Notes: a model not told the origin generated them from the letters alone. A stretch of DNA of 64,000 bases from Primula veris (GCA_963682055.1 OY821744.1:24032967-24096966), one strand, 5' to 3'. Counted from the stretch's first letter, positions 21,323 to 32,802 are shown. Translations and numbers: made by a program.

Positions 21323-21690
21323 TGGCAATGGTCTCTGTCTCTTCCTATATCGGGGACAATAGACGGCCGAGGGGATAGGGAATGACTCGTCTTACGGACT
21401 GGGGCGAGTGGCGTGAGAGGTCCTAGTGTGCACTATATTTATTTTATTGTTAGCAATGGTCTATGTCTCTTCCTATACCGGGACATAAGACGGCCGTGGG
21501 GATAGGGAATGACTCGTCTTACGGACTGGGACGAGTGGCGTGAGAGGTTCAAGTGCGCACTGTAAATCTACTTTCTGTTAGCAATGGTCTATGTCTCTTC
21601 CTATACCGGGGACATAAGACGGCCGAGGGGTATAGGGAATGACCTACCTTACGGACTGGGGTAGGTGGCGTGAGAGGTCCATGTTTGCTA
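21323..21690 (+). repeat. Three-copy structured repeat in the 5' LTR
   Basis: Each copy reads GCAATGGTCTVTGTCTCTTC ... CGGGGACA..AGACGGCCG ... ATAGGGAATGA ... TTACGGACTGG ... GGCGTGAGAGGTCC. The core ACTCGTC-11 nt-GACGAGT in copy 2 (21512-21536) is replaced by ACCTACC-11 nt-GGTAGGT in copy 3 (21642-21666), keeping every base pair. A second stem (TTCCTATACC with GGTATAGGGAA) lies just before it. Confidence 0.85.
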
Positions 21691-22212
21691 TAGATGTGTG
21701 TGGAAGTTATTTAATTTATTTCGTTATACGATGTTATTATATTTCTTTTTATACGTAGATTATCGTAGTTGTTGTTTGTGAGTTCTTGCATTTATGAGAT
21801 GAAGTGACGGTATTTTGTGGTGCCGTCCCGTCTATGTATGTGCATGGGACTCACCGTTATAGTTTTGTCTTTCAGATACAACTTAGGTTGAGACGTTTGG
21901 ATAGGAGCATTAGCGATGTATCGGATGGGCTCGCGGATTCTTTCAGTTGCATTCTTTTAGTTAGACCATTTTCGAGGTTGTAGCCTACGGGCAAATTATT
22001 CGTTTGGTATTCTTTTTCTATAAATCTGTTAAACCATTTTGTCTTGTAGCCGCGTTTGGCAAATATTTCTATCGAGTTGTTTAATTGTTCCATTAGCTCG
22101 CAAATTGTTTTTCTTTAAAAGTTAAATTTTGTACCAACAGGTTTTTTTTTCCTTTCGTTTAAAAAGGTCATGTTTTGATGTCCGTATTTACGGATTTTGG
22201 GGCGTGACAAGT

Positions 22213-22224
22213 TGGTATCAGAGC
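22213..22224 (+). other. Primer-binding site, initiator tRNA-Met type
   Basis: TGGTATCAGAGC begins three bases after the 5' LTR ends. It is the standard complement of the plant tRNA-iMet 3' end. Confidence 0.9.
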
Positions 22225-22904
22225 TAACCAGGTTCTTGTATACTTTGAGACGACGGGAAGATGGGTAACCATTGGACCAAGATCCATCGTATCATTTTCA
22301 CAAAACTTTTTCCAAAAAGTCAAACTTTTTCTAAAACGGGGGGTTGCATTTAGCTTAAGACATGTAGCTAGAATTTAGTAGTAGTTGATGAAAGAAAAGT
22401 CCACATGTGAGGCAAGTTGGGGACAATGAGGACGCTTGTTGATCCCGGCTCGCCAAACTTGTGGGTGTACCTCTCGTCGGTATGTGTGAAGGAATACCTT
22501 AGCGATGTGGAGTTCTAGAGTATGCGAGGACGCTTGGGTGCTTTAGGATAACGTATCGTGATGGGTTATCCCTCGCACTTTTGTGTTCTTTGTATGCGTG
22601 TGTAGATTGATATAGTGTGTATGAGGTATAAGTTGCATGTCAAGTAGTAGCGAACTATTAGATTGCAAGAATTGTGAAGTTGATGGTTTTAGGTTGTATG
22701 TTTTCAAATTATTAACTTGTGTGGTAATGAACTTTTTATGTGAATGGATGTTGATATGTTGTGGACTAAAATGATGTAGTTGTGTGATATGTTCCATGTA
22801 AGGAATTTACAAGTGCTGAGAAATTTTACGTTTTTGTAACATTATTTTTCTGCAGGAAAAAAAGATTGGTCGTATCCCTATTTCGACCAGTCGTATTTTT
22901 CAGA

Positions 22905-23040
22905 CCTCTCGGGTTATATTTTGACCAAAACGATCGGTCGTTTTGTCAAAAACGATCGGTCGACTTTTTCTGACCTCTCGGGTAACATTTGGACTAAAAC
23001 GATCGGTCGTTTTGTCCAAAACGATCGGTCGTGTTCTGGC
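22905..23040 (+). repeat. Palindrome-bearing double repeat in the untranslated leader
   Basis: Two successive units of about 65-70 bp each read ACCTCTCGGG, then a palindrome AAAACGATCGGTCGTTTTGT and a second ACGATCGGTCG copy. AAAACGA-TCGG-TCGTTTT can fold into a 7-bp stem. The leader runs 22210-23391 with no other feature recognised. Confidence 0.8.
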
Positions 23041-23391
23041 AATTTTGCGGTTTTCTCGCTATACTTCAAACGCTTATAACTCCTTCGTTTGTACTCCGAA
23101 TTTGATTCTTCTTGAAGCGTTGACTTCGTATTTCAGTACTCTATAATTTTGAACCTTAGAAATCTTGATAAATTATTAGCATGAAAAACGAGCTTTTATC
23201 ATGTTTTACATGTTTTGTGATTATCGCGTAATGTGCGGAATGTTGTATTGTATGATTAGCGGAAATTGAAATTTTTGGTGGGACGTAGATTTTGTTAAGT
23301 GTTAGGAGTAAAGATGAATAAGTATAGTATTCATGTATGAGTAGTAATGTCAAGTGAGACAACTAAGTGTCGGTTTAAAATGTTTGTAGTT

Positions 23392-24729
23392 ATGGCTATC
23401 ACCACGAGAACTGGTGGACGAAGAACAACTACACGCGGGGGCGCACCACCATCAAGCGGTGCGACTACCCAAGGTGGGGCAAACAGAATCGGAAGAAGAG
23501 ATCCAAGGGGGAGGGGAGCAACTAGAGGGAGAAGGGCTGCTAGAAGTCATGGGGGGAGAGGTAATGCTAGTGTCCCACCACCTGAGCAACTCGAGGAGGA
23601 GGTAGAGGTTGAGAATGTATATGAGGAGGTGAATGAGGAAGAAGAGGAGACATACGCACCTGAACCGGAATCGGTAAACGCCAACCAAGTGATGACCGAC
23701 CTTCAGAAGGTGGTGCAAATGATGGTGCAGAATGCACAAGCTGGAAGTTCAAGTAATAATGGATTGCTTAACTTCACCCGATTGGGGGCTCCGACTTTCG
23801 ATGGGATAGTTGAACCATCCATAGCTGAGGGATGGGTGGACGAAATGGAGAAGTACTTATCGGCAGCGGGAATAGTAGATGGGGAACAGCGGGTGAATAT
23901 GGCTCAGTTTCACCTAAAGGGTGAAGCACGAAAGTGGTGGTTAGGGATTGTGGATAGTTACGACTTAACCAACATCGACTGGAACGAGTTCATCGAATTG
24001 TTTAGTCGACAGTTTCTTCCCGATTCTTATAAGGATGAAATGAGGAGGCGGTTCGATGAACTATATCAAGGAGGTATGACCGTTCAAGCATACCAGCTAA
24101 AGTTTACCTCACTCTTGAGGTATGCCCCAGACTCGGTTCTAGGGGGTGCAGAAAAATGTAGGAGATTCATGAAGGGGCTGAACCCGACCATCTCATTGCA
24201 AATGGCATCGGCCCGCCATGTCAACTATAATGAGTTGGTAAAATCGGCTCAAGCTGTGGTAGGAGCTCTACTCCATAGCAAGAGAAACTCGGAGAAGTCG
24301 AAAACCAGAAATGCTCCGAGGGAAGAGAAGAAGCGGACTTGGGATATGGCGAATAATTCGTGTTTTCTACAACAGGGCAGAGGAGAGAGGGGTTTTAACC
24401 CACTACCAACAAACACCATAACGAAGAGATCGTGTTTCACCTGTGGAGATGTGAATCATCGACAGTTCGAATGCCCTAGAGTCCAATGTAGGACATGCAA
24501 CCGATTTGGACATACGGCAAGGGTTTGTCCCGGGGGACAAGGAAGAATCGACACCAACCGGCCTCTTAACCAACCTAGGTTGCCACCACCACCACCACCA
24601 AGAGGACCGGAATTTGTGCCACAACATCAATTACCTGGGAACCAAGGGGGAGGGTTTCGAGGTAACCACCAAGGAGGGGGAAACCGTGGGAACTACCGAG
24701 GAGGCTATCAAGGCCTGGGGAACCGATGA
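23392..24729 (+). pseudogene. gag: Chromovirus gag (capsid/nucleocapsid), cut off by an in-frame stop
   Basis: The open frame starts as early as 23347, but the second Met (23392, MAITTRTGGRRTTTRGG) better fits the basic, Gly/Arg-rich Gag start of this group. A Glu-rich linker is followed by the retrotransposon gag domain (residues around 160-310: RLGAPTFDG, EARKWWLGIVDSYD, WNEFIELFSRQFLPDSYKDE). Two CCHC zinc knuckles follow, CFTCGDVNHRQFEC and CRTCNRFGHTARVC, both complete. A Pro and Gly/Arg-rich tail leads to TGA at 24727. In relatives gag and pol are usually one frame, and the same frame stays open into protease here, so the TGA is a secondary break. Confidence 0.92.
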
Positions 24730-25328
24730 AATAATGGGGGAAATCGAGGACCGCAAGGAAACCCACCAGCTCAAGCTCGTCTATTTGCCTTGCCACAGTT
24801 GCCAAACCTAGGAGACCTGTCAAATGTACAAGGTATGGTTCTTATGTGCTCATCTTGGGCACATGTTCTTTTCGATACAAGAGCATCACGTTCTTTTATA
24901 TCTAGATGTCTAGTAGAGTATTTGTCGTTAGAAATTGGAGTTTTGGAGAACCCGATTGTTGTAGAGAATCCTGTTGGGGGTCGAGTTGTGTTGGACCGAG
25001 TATGTCGGTCTTGTGAGATGGTGGTCACGGGCCACATGTTTATATTTGATTTAGTTGTCATAGAGATGTCGGGATTCGACGTGATACTTGGAATGGACCG
25101 GTTGTTCATTTCAACTCTTTCATCGATTGTGTTCGACGAAAATTTTTCCTTACAACTTCATCCGGAGATGAGGTGTTCTTTCGTGGGGAAAGGGACGCTA
25201 CCCTTTCTTCCATTCCTTATTATTCCAAGCAGATTGTGGGCAACCTGTCTTGTCTTTTGGCTACTCTATCGATAGTGGATAACGACGAGGAAGTGGAAAC
25301 GTGGCCAAACGTAGTGGACGATTTTTGA
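24730..25328 (+). pseudogene. pro: Chromovirus protease region, catalytic loop altered and frame broken
   Basis: In the gag frame after the TGA comes an aspartic protease domain: VLFDTRASRSFIS, LGMDRL (flap and C-terminal psi loop region SGFDVILGMD). The catalytic D-T-G triplet reads D-T-R, a Gly-to-Arg change expected to inactivate it. The frame is lost at about 25210-25275; the expected continuation KQIVGNLSCLLATLSIVDND appears in the +2 frame, and then a TGA at 25326 separates it from the reverse transcriptase. Confidence 0.88.
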
Positions 25329-25331
25329 GAT

Positions 25332-26685
25332 GTGTTTTCGAAGGATCTACCGGGGTTACCACCGAAGAGAGCGTTAGATTTTTCTATCGATTTGGTAACA
25401 GGAACGGCACCCATAGCCATTTCCCCGTACCGTTTGGCACCGGCTGAGTTAAAAGAGTTAAGTAAGCAGTTAGAGGAACCGCTGGAGAAGGGGTTTATTA
25501 GGTGGAGTACATCACCGTGGGCAGCACCGGCCTTATTCGTGCAAAAGAAGGATGGATCGATGATGATGTGCATCGACTATCGAAAGCTAAATAGGGTGAC
25601 TATTAAGAATAAGTACCCACTACCTCGAATTTATGATTTGTTTGACCAACTGAAGGGAGCGACGTTCTTTTCAAAAAATCAACTTGCGATCAGGCTATCA
25701 CCAATTGAGGGTGAAGGATGAGGATATTTCGAAAATGGCCTTTAGGACCCGGTATGGTCACTATGAGTTTGTGGTCATGCCATTTGGGTTAACTAATGCT
25801 CCGGCAGCATTTATGGAGTTAATAAACCGGATCTTTAAGGAGTATCTCGACAAGTTCGTGGTGGTCTTCGTCGACGATATCTTGATTTACTCGAGTTCAA
25901 GAGAGGAACACGAGGAGCATCTCCGTTTAGCATTGCTCAAGTTGAGGGAGCACCAAATTTACGGAAAATTTAGCAAATGTGAGTTTTGGCTAAATGAGGT
26001 GAAATTTCTTGGACATGTGATCTCGAAAGAAGGGGTAAAGGTGGACGCGGCGAAAATTGAGGCGGTTTTGAATTGGGCACAACCAAAAAATATGTTCGAG
26101 ATTCGGAGTTTCTTGGGTTTAGCGGGATACTATCGACGGTTCGTCAAGGACTTCTCGAAGTTAGCGACTCCAATGACTCATCTTACCAAGAAAGGGGTGA
26201 AGTTCGTGTGGAGTGAGGCATGCGAGGAAGCTTTCTTAGAGCTCAATAAGCGGTTGACTAGTTCCCCCATACTAGTTATTCCCGATCAGGGGAAGGGTTA
26301 CCAATTGTATTGCGATGCTTCGAAAGAAGGTTTGGGTTGCGTCTTTGTGCAAGACGGAAAGGTTATCGCATATGCTTCGCGACAACTAAATGTTCACGAA
26401 AAGAACTATCCAACACATGACCCAGAGCTAGCGGCAATAGTTCATGCGTTGAAGATATGGAGGCATTATCTGTTCGGAGAAAAGTTCGAAGTGTTCTCGG
26501 ATCACAAGAGCTTAGGGTATATTTTTACCCAACGGGATCTAAATATGCGACAATGACGATGGATGGAGTATTTGGAACAGTACGACTACGAATTGCACTA
26601 TCACCCGGGAAAGGCCAATGTAGTGGCGGATGTTTTGAGTCGAAAGTCCCATGCGACCTTAGCTCATGTGGCGGTCGACGAATAG
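25332..26685 (+). pseudogene. pol: Chromovirus reverse transcriptase and RNase H
   Basis: RT begins [20 protein letters not shown], with [16 protein letters not shown] and, after a one-base insertion in an A run at about 25677-25682, [23 protein letters not shown] and the active-site FVDDIL. The RNase H domain follows with [33 protein letters not shown] and [23 protein letters not shown] at 26554 interrupts the latter motif where relatives have Arg. The end HYHPGKANVVADVLSRK leads to a TAG at 26683 before integrase, in the same frame. Confidence 0.94.
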
Positions 26686-26688
26686 AGG

Positions 26689-28205
26689 ATGATGGGAAAA
26701 GTGAACAAGTTCAACTTGGAGTTGGGGAATGTTAATGTGGGGACCTTGTGCACAATAGTGGTACAACCGAAACTTGTGAGTAGGATTTTGGAAGCACAAG
26801 ATGGGGACAAGAATGTGGAGAACTATAAGAAACAGATGAGTTCGAGCGAAGGATTAGATGGTTGGACGAAAGGAACCAATGGAGGACTACGATTTAAGGG
26901 AAGGACTTATGTGACGGAAAACATGAGGAACGAAGTATTAAAGGAGTTTCACCACTCCCGCTTAGTCGTTCATCCCGGTGGGACGAAAATGTATCACGAT
27001 GCGAAGAGACAATTTTGGTGGCCCAGATTGAAACAAGATGTAGCTTCATATGTTAGCAGGTGTTTAACTTACCAGCAAGTGAAGGCGGAACACCAAAGGC
27101 CGGCGGGTATGCTGCAACCTTTACTGGTGGCGGGATGGAAGTGGGAAAGGATAACAATGGATTTTGTGACCAACTTACCTAAATCGGTAAGTGAGAATGA
27201 CGCTGTGTGGGTTGTGGTCGACCGTTTGACCAAATCCGCACACTTCATTGCAATTAAGATGACGAACTCGGTGGAAATCTTGGGACGAAAGTATGTGAAG
27301 GAGATTGTTAGACTTCATGGGGTACCGATTTCGATAGTATCGGATCGAGACGTGAGGTTTGTGTCAAGGTTCTGGGGCGCATTGCAAAATGCCTTAGGGA
27401 CCAAGTTGACAATGAGTACGACGTTTCGGATGGGCAATCGGAGCGGACTATCCAAGTGCTAGAGGATATGTTGCGCGCATGTGTGAATGACTTCAAGGGA
27501 GGCTGGGAGAGCCATCTGCCCTTAGTTGAGTTTGCATATAATAATAGCTTCCAAGCTAGTATTGGCATGGCACCTTTCGAGGCTTTATACAGGCGGCCGT
27601 GTAGGTCTCCGGTGTGTTGGACCGAGGTGGGAGAAGCGGAAATGTTAGGACCGCAATTGATTCAAGAGACGATAGAAAAGATTAAGTTAATTCGACAAAG
27701 GCTTGAGACGGCTCGAAGTAGGAAAAAGAGTTATGCAGATAAGAGGAGGAGACCTTTGGAGTTTGAAAAGGGGGATCAAGTATTTTTGCGAGTTTCGCCA
27801 AGGAAGGGGATTATGAGGTTTGGCTCTAAAGGGAAGTTGAGCCCGAGATTTATCAGACCATTTGAGATCATGGACCGAGTTGGAGAAGTTGCATACCGGT
27901 TGGACTTGCCACCAAAGTTGGCGGGGGTTCACCCGGTGTTCCATGTGTCAATGTTGAAAAAGTACCATCACGACCCTTCACACGTGGTGGACTTTGAGGA
28001 CATTGATGTTAGTGCGGATGTGACCTACGAGGTGGGACCTACGAAGATTATCGACGTGCAAGGGAAGGAACTTCGAGGAAAAACAATTAGATTGGTAAAG
28101 GTGGTTTGGAAACACCATGGGGCCGAGGAGGCAACTTGGAAACGCGAGGATGAGATGAAGAGGAAGTATCCTGACCTCGTGCTTTCTTTAGGTACTTTTG
28201 TTTAG
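26689..28205 (+). pseudogene. int: Chromovirus integrase with C-terminal chromodomain
   Basis: The zinc-binding head reads [18 protein letters not shown] ... [11 protein letters not shown]; the second Cys of the HHCC set is Tyr. The core shows the DDE residues in [15 protein letters not shown] and [15 protein letters not shown]. Between the second D and the E a deletion near 27425-27435 removes the expected HPQT stretch and changes frame. The C-terminal part (27456-28205) contains the GPF/Y-like segment and KVVWKHHGAEEATWKREDEM, the chromodomain that defines chromoviruses. The frame ends at TAG 28203. Confidence 0.93.
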
Positions 28206-28454
28206 ATGTTTTCTAATTTCGGAACGAAATTTCTTTATCGGGGAAGGGTTGTAACGCCTAGAGTTTGGAGTTTATTTTATTAGAGTTTAGTTTACTAGAA
28301 AGACCGTATTTTGAGTTTTGTAGACGTTGTGAAGTTGTTGAGGTAGAAGCATGTCATCTTAGTTTACGGTTTTAATTATAAAAGTTTATCATTTCTGGGT
28401 GTAATTGTTTAGAGAGAAAAATTTCGGGATGAAATTCTTTTAAGGAGGGTTAGT

Positions 28455-30287
28455 TGTAACATCCCGTATTTTTATAAGTGATTTTAATTATGATTTAATC
28501 AATCCAAATACGTTTTATACAATTTTTAGCCAAAAACCGAAACTCTCCCGAAAAACTTTATTTTTAAAACTTGTTACTGATTTTATAAATAAAAAGGACC
28601 CAATAGTTTTGTTTCTAAAGATTGGTTATTTTTGAGCAGTAAAATAATAATTTTGATTAAGAGTTAACTTTTAGAACTTTGGGGACCAAATAGTTCGCTT
28701 CACCAAACTTTCTCAAAACAGTTTTCTAAACCTCTTTTCAGCCACTTTTTAAAACATAAAACCTAAAACAAGAGAGATTACAAGCCTAGGAGGAGGAAGA
28801 AGAAGAAGAAGAAGAAGAAGAAGAAGAAGAAGAAGAAGAAGAAGAAGAAGAAGAAGAAGAAGAAGAAAAAGAAACCACATTTAGCGGGTTCTTACCAGAA
28901 GCATCTCCTCTACGCTATAAGGTAACGGGGGTAATCCATTGCGACTAGACGAGGGTGTATGTTAGGGTTAGGTCTTGCGTTTATTTTAAATTGGGGGTTT
29001 TGCCTTTATCTCAATTATGTTCTTAAATTGTTAATTGGGTTTTATTTGTTATACCTTTAATTCACATATTTGAATTGTAGAAGTTGGGAAATTAGATTTA
29101 TTAGTTTCGGATTAATGAGATTATGGATGGGTTTGCGTGTTTTATGAGTTGATTATGTGATATTATAGTTGTTGATGAAATTGGGTAAAATTATGTTGAA
29201 AAGAAATGAATTGTAGTTTATGCATACAAGGTGTTCGTTAAAATGTCTGAATGAGATTTATGTTGTTGGACTTGTTTGGCTAGTTGTGAATCTAGTACCT
29301 ATGCTTATGTGTTATGTTGAATTACGTTAAAGTGACGTATGAGAATGTGATAATTGAATGGTTTTATATTATTGGCCGAGGCCTTGTGATTTAGATTAGT
29401 GGAAATGGTCTATGTCTCTTCCTATACCGGGGACAATAGACGGCCGAAAAGATAGGGAATGACTCGTCTTACGGACTGGGGCGAGTGGCGTGAGAGGTCC
29501 TAGTGTGCACTATATTTATTTTATTGTTAGCAATGGTCTATGTCTCTTCCTATACCGGGGACATAAGACGGCCGTGGGGATAGGGAATGACTCGTCTTAC
29601 GGACTGGGACGAGTGGCGTGAGAGGTCCAAGTGCGCACTGTAAATCTACTTTTTGTTAGCAATGGTCTATGTCTCTTCCTATACCGGGGACATAAGACGG
29701 TCGAGGGGTATAGGGAATGACCTACCTTACGGACTGGGATAGGTAGCGTGAGAGGTCCATGTTTGCTATAGATGTGTGTGGAAGTTATTTAATTTATTTC
29801 GTTGTACGATGTTATTATATTTCTTTTTATACGTTGATTATCGTAGTTGTTGTTTGTGAGTTCTTGCATTTATGGGATGGAGTGACGGTATTTTGTGGTG
29901 CCGTCCCGTCTATGTATGTGCGTGGGACTCACCGTTACAGTTTTGTCTTTCAGGTACAACTTAGGTTGAGACGTTTGGATAGGAGCATTAGCGATGTATC
30001 GCATGGGCTCGGGGATTCTTTCAGTTGCATTCTTTTACTTAGACCATTTTTGAGGTTGTAGCCTACGGGCAAATTATTCGTTTGGTATTCTTTTTCTATA
30101 AATCTGTTAAACCATTTTGTCTTGTAGCCGCGTTTGACAAATATTTCTATCGAGTTGTTTAATTGTTCCATTAGCTCGCAAATTGTTTTTCTTTAAAAGT
30201 TAAATTTTGTACCAACATGTTTCTTTTTCCTTTCGTTTAAAAAGGTCACGCTTTGATATCCGTGTTTACGGATTTTGGGGAGTGACA
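28455..30287 (+). repeat. 3' LTR of the chromovirus (1833 bp)
   Basis: Starts TGTAACATCCCG directly after a purine-rich AAGGAGGG tract (28442-28449) and ends AGTGACA. It has the same structured three-copy repeat (about 29400-29760) and a longer GAA run (about 28793-28866) than the 5' LTR. Confidence 0.95.
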
Positions 30288-30292
30288 AAAAT

Positions 30293-30760
30293 GATAAAAG
30301 TACCTTATTATTTGTTTCATACAAAGCTGAGGCAAACGATTTTGATCCGATGGTGTGGATAGAAGATAACTTACCTCTATTTTGCTTGTTTATTTCCGAA
30401 CGTTTCTATGAAGGAAAATATTGAAATTAACTTCAAAAGTATTTATCAAGGTAACATATTGGATCATTCTAAATGATAATAATTGAATAAATAATTTAAC
30501 CAACACATTGCCTGAAACTTCTCGGTGTTCCAAACATTATCAATCATTTATTTCCATTTTGACTCCACCATTGAAGGATAATGGTGGGTATATGGATTTT
30601 CACCTTTGGCTAAAACTTTTTCGTAATACGTTTTTGCCCTACATTTCCAGCTATTGTAAAGATGATTGAATTTGGCATCGAGAACTTCCATTTTCTTCGC
30701 CGTAATACTGGCTTTCATAACAAATACGTTCTAGAAACCAAAATTTATGCAGCTAATACT
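30293..30760 (-). pseudogene. Transposase_24 (Ptta/En/Spm-type) relic, 5' part
   Basis: Reading on the minus strand, the piece encodes MKASITAKKMEVLDAKFNHL, then AKGENPYTHHYPSMVESKWK and IDNVWNTEKFQ, and after an intron NRGKLSSIHTIGSKSFASAL. The last motif (N-R-x-K-L-x(4)-H-T-x-G-S-K-S-F-A) is the conserved core of plant Transposase_24. It continues in the same orientation at 19776-20393 once the 9.9-kb retrotransposon is removed. In-frame stops show decay. A solo LTR (30777-32597) interrupts its upstream side. Confidence 0.7.
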
Positions 30761-30776
30761 TTAGTATCGTACATGT

Positions 30777-32597
30777 TGTCACGCCCCGAAATCCGAAAAA
30801 CGGACATCAATGCGTGACCTTTTGAACAAAAGGAAAAAGAACGTGTTGGTACAAAATTTAACTTTTAAAGGAAAACAACTTGCGAGGTAAAGTAATAATT
30901 AAACGAATTAAATATAAATGTTTGCTAAACGCGGCTACAAAACAAGATGGTTTTAACAGATTTAAAAAAAAAAAAATATCAAACGAATGTAATTTGCCCG
31001 TAGGCTACAACCTAAAAAATGGTCTAAGTAAAAAGAAAGCATCTGAAAGAAGCTCTAAACCCATGCGATATATCGCTAATGTTCCTATCCAAATGTCTCA
31101 ACCTAAGTTGTACCTAAAAGACAAAATTGTAACGGTGAATCCCACGCACATACATAGACGGGGCGGCACCACACAGGATACCGTCATTCCATCCAATAAA
31201 TGCAAGAACTCACAAATAACAACTACAATAACAACGTATCAAAAGAAATGTAATAGCATCATATAACAAAATAAATTAAATAACTCCAACACACATCTAT
31301 AAAACACATGGACCTCCCACGCCACCTACCCCAGTCTGTAAGGAAGGTCATTCCCTATACCATTTGGCTCGTCTTATGCCCCCGGTATAGGGAGAGACAT
31401 AGACCATTGCCAACATATAAATATTTAAAGTGCACACTTGGACCTCTCACCCCACTCGCCCCAGTCGAGTCATTCTCTATACCACTCGGCTCGTCTTATG
31501 CCCCCGGTATAGGGAGAGACATAGACCATTACCAACATATAAATATTTAAAGTGCACACTTGGACCTCTCACGGCACTCGTCCCAGTCCGTAAGACGAGT
31601 CATTCCCTATACCCCTCGGCTCGTCTTATGTCCCCGGTATAGGGAGAGACATAGACCCTTGCCAACATATAAATAAAACTCAAGGCCTCGGCCAATAATA
31701 TTATACTATTCCATTATCACAATTCTCAATAAAATCATATTTCAAAATACTAGCATTCTCAAATGTCATATTATCACGATTCAACAAAACACATAAGCAT
31801 AGGTATTAGAATCACAACTAGCCAAACAAGTCCAACAACATAAATTCTCATTCATGCATTTTAACAAACACATTATATGCATAAACTACAACTCATCTTT
31901 ATTCAACATAAATTTAACAAATTTCATCAACAATTATAATAACACATAACAACTCATAAAAACACACAAACCCGTCTATATTCTCATTAATTCGAAATTC
32001 ATATGTCTAAATTCCCAATTCTCAAATTCAAATAAGTGAACCAAAAGAGCAACACATAAAACCCAATTTCAATTTAATAGAATATAATTGAGATAAAAGA
32101 AAAACCCCCAAATTTTATAAAACGCAAGATCTAACCCTAACAAACAACCCCGTCCAGTCGCAATGGATAATCGCCGTTACCTTAGTTCGTAGAGGAGATG
32201 CTTCCGGTAAAAACTCGCTAATGGTGGTTTGTTCTTCTTGTTTTTAAGCTTTTAAACCTCTCTTTTCTCTCTTTTCTCTCTTTTAGGTTTTCTGTTTTGA
32301 AAAGTGCGATGAAAATTGTTTTACGTGAAACTGTTTTGAGAGAGTTTGGGGAAGCGAACTATTTGATCCCCAAAGTTCTAAAAGTTAACTCATAAACAAA
32401 ACTATTATTTTACTGCTCCAAATAACAAATCTTTATAAACAAAGCTATTGAGTCCTTTTTATTTATAAAATTAGTAACACGTTTTAAAAATAAAGTTTTT
32501 CGGAAGAGTTTTGTTTTTTGGTTAAAAATTGTATAAAACGTTTTTGGATAAATTTAATCGTAAATAAAACCATTTATAAAAAATCCGGGATGTTACA
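30777..32597 (-). repeat. Solo LTR of the chromovirus family, reverse orientation (1821 bp)
   Basis: Reads TGTCACGCCCCGAAATCCG at the left and CCGGGATGTTACA at the right, the exact complement of the family's LTR ends. Flanks CATGT (30772-30776) and CATAT (32598-32602) agree at 4 of 5 bases. The three-copy structured repeat is present (about 31308-31680) with one copy shortened. The long GAA run seen in the other copies is reduced to a CTCTCTTTT-type stretch. Confidence 0.9.
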
Positions 32598-32802
32598 CAT
32601 ATAGACAAATTTCAAATCATAAAACTTACCAACATATATTTCCCTAGATTAAATGGCATCTAGTAATACGATAACGGAGTTAGCTTAACAAGAATGATTA
32701 TTTTAAGTATGAATTAATGTAAATTAAGTTATTCCCGGCTATAAAAGCTAGTTCAAACTCCCTTAGGCAGGAAGTTGAGAACTTTATATTGTCTATCCTC
32801 AT

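Larger units (their letters stand above)
20399..22209 (+). repeat. 5' LTR of the chromovirus (1811 bp)
   Basis: TG...CA termini. It contains a (GAA)n run (about 20738-20796) and three successive units of about 110-125 bp (21323-21690), each holding two potential hairpins. It is nearly collinear with the 3' LTR with scattered substitutions and a different GAA count. Confidence 0.95.
20399..30287 (+). mobile_element. Complete Ty3 chromovirus (Tekay/Del type), 9.9 kb, with AAAAT target duplication
   Basis: Two long LTRs (20399-22209 and 28455-30287) start TGTAACATCCCG and end TGACA, flanked by AAAAT on both sides (20394-20398, 30288-30292). Next to the 5' LTR is a primer-binding site matching initiator tRNA-Met. 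The order gag, protease, reverse transcriptase, RNase H, integrase, C-terminal chromodomain defines a plant chromovirus. The coding region is broken by four in-frame stops, two one-base-type frameshifts and a small deletion, and key Gly and Cys residues are replaced, so it cannot act on its own. It was inserted into the Transposase_24-like relic. Confidence 0.96.

Noticed and set aside
22213..22224. tRNA gene
   Set aside because: Only a 12-base match to the tRNA-iMet end, as expected of a primer-binding site; no cloverleaf.
31308..31642. Open frames with repeated PRYRERHRPLPTYKY
   Set aside because: They lie in the three-copy structured repeat of the solo LTR, which is non-coding.
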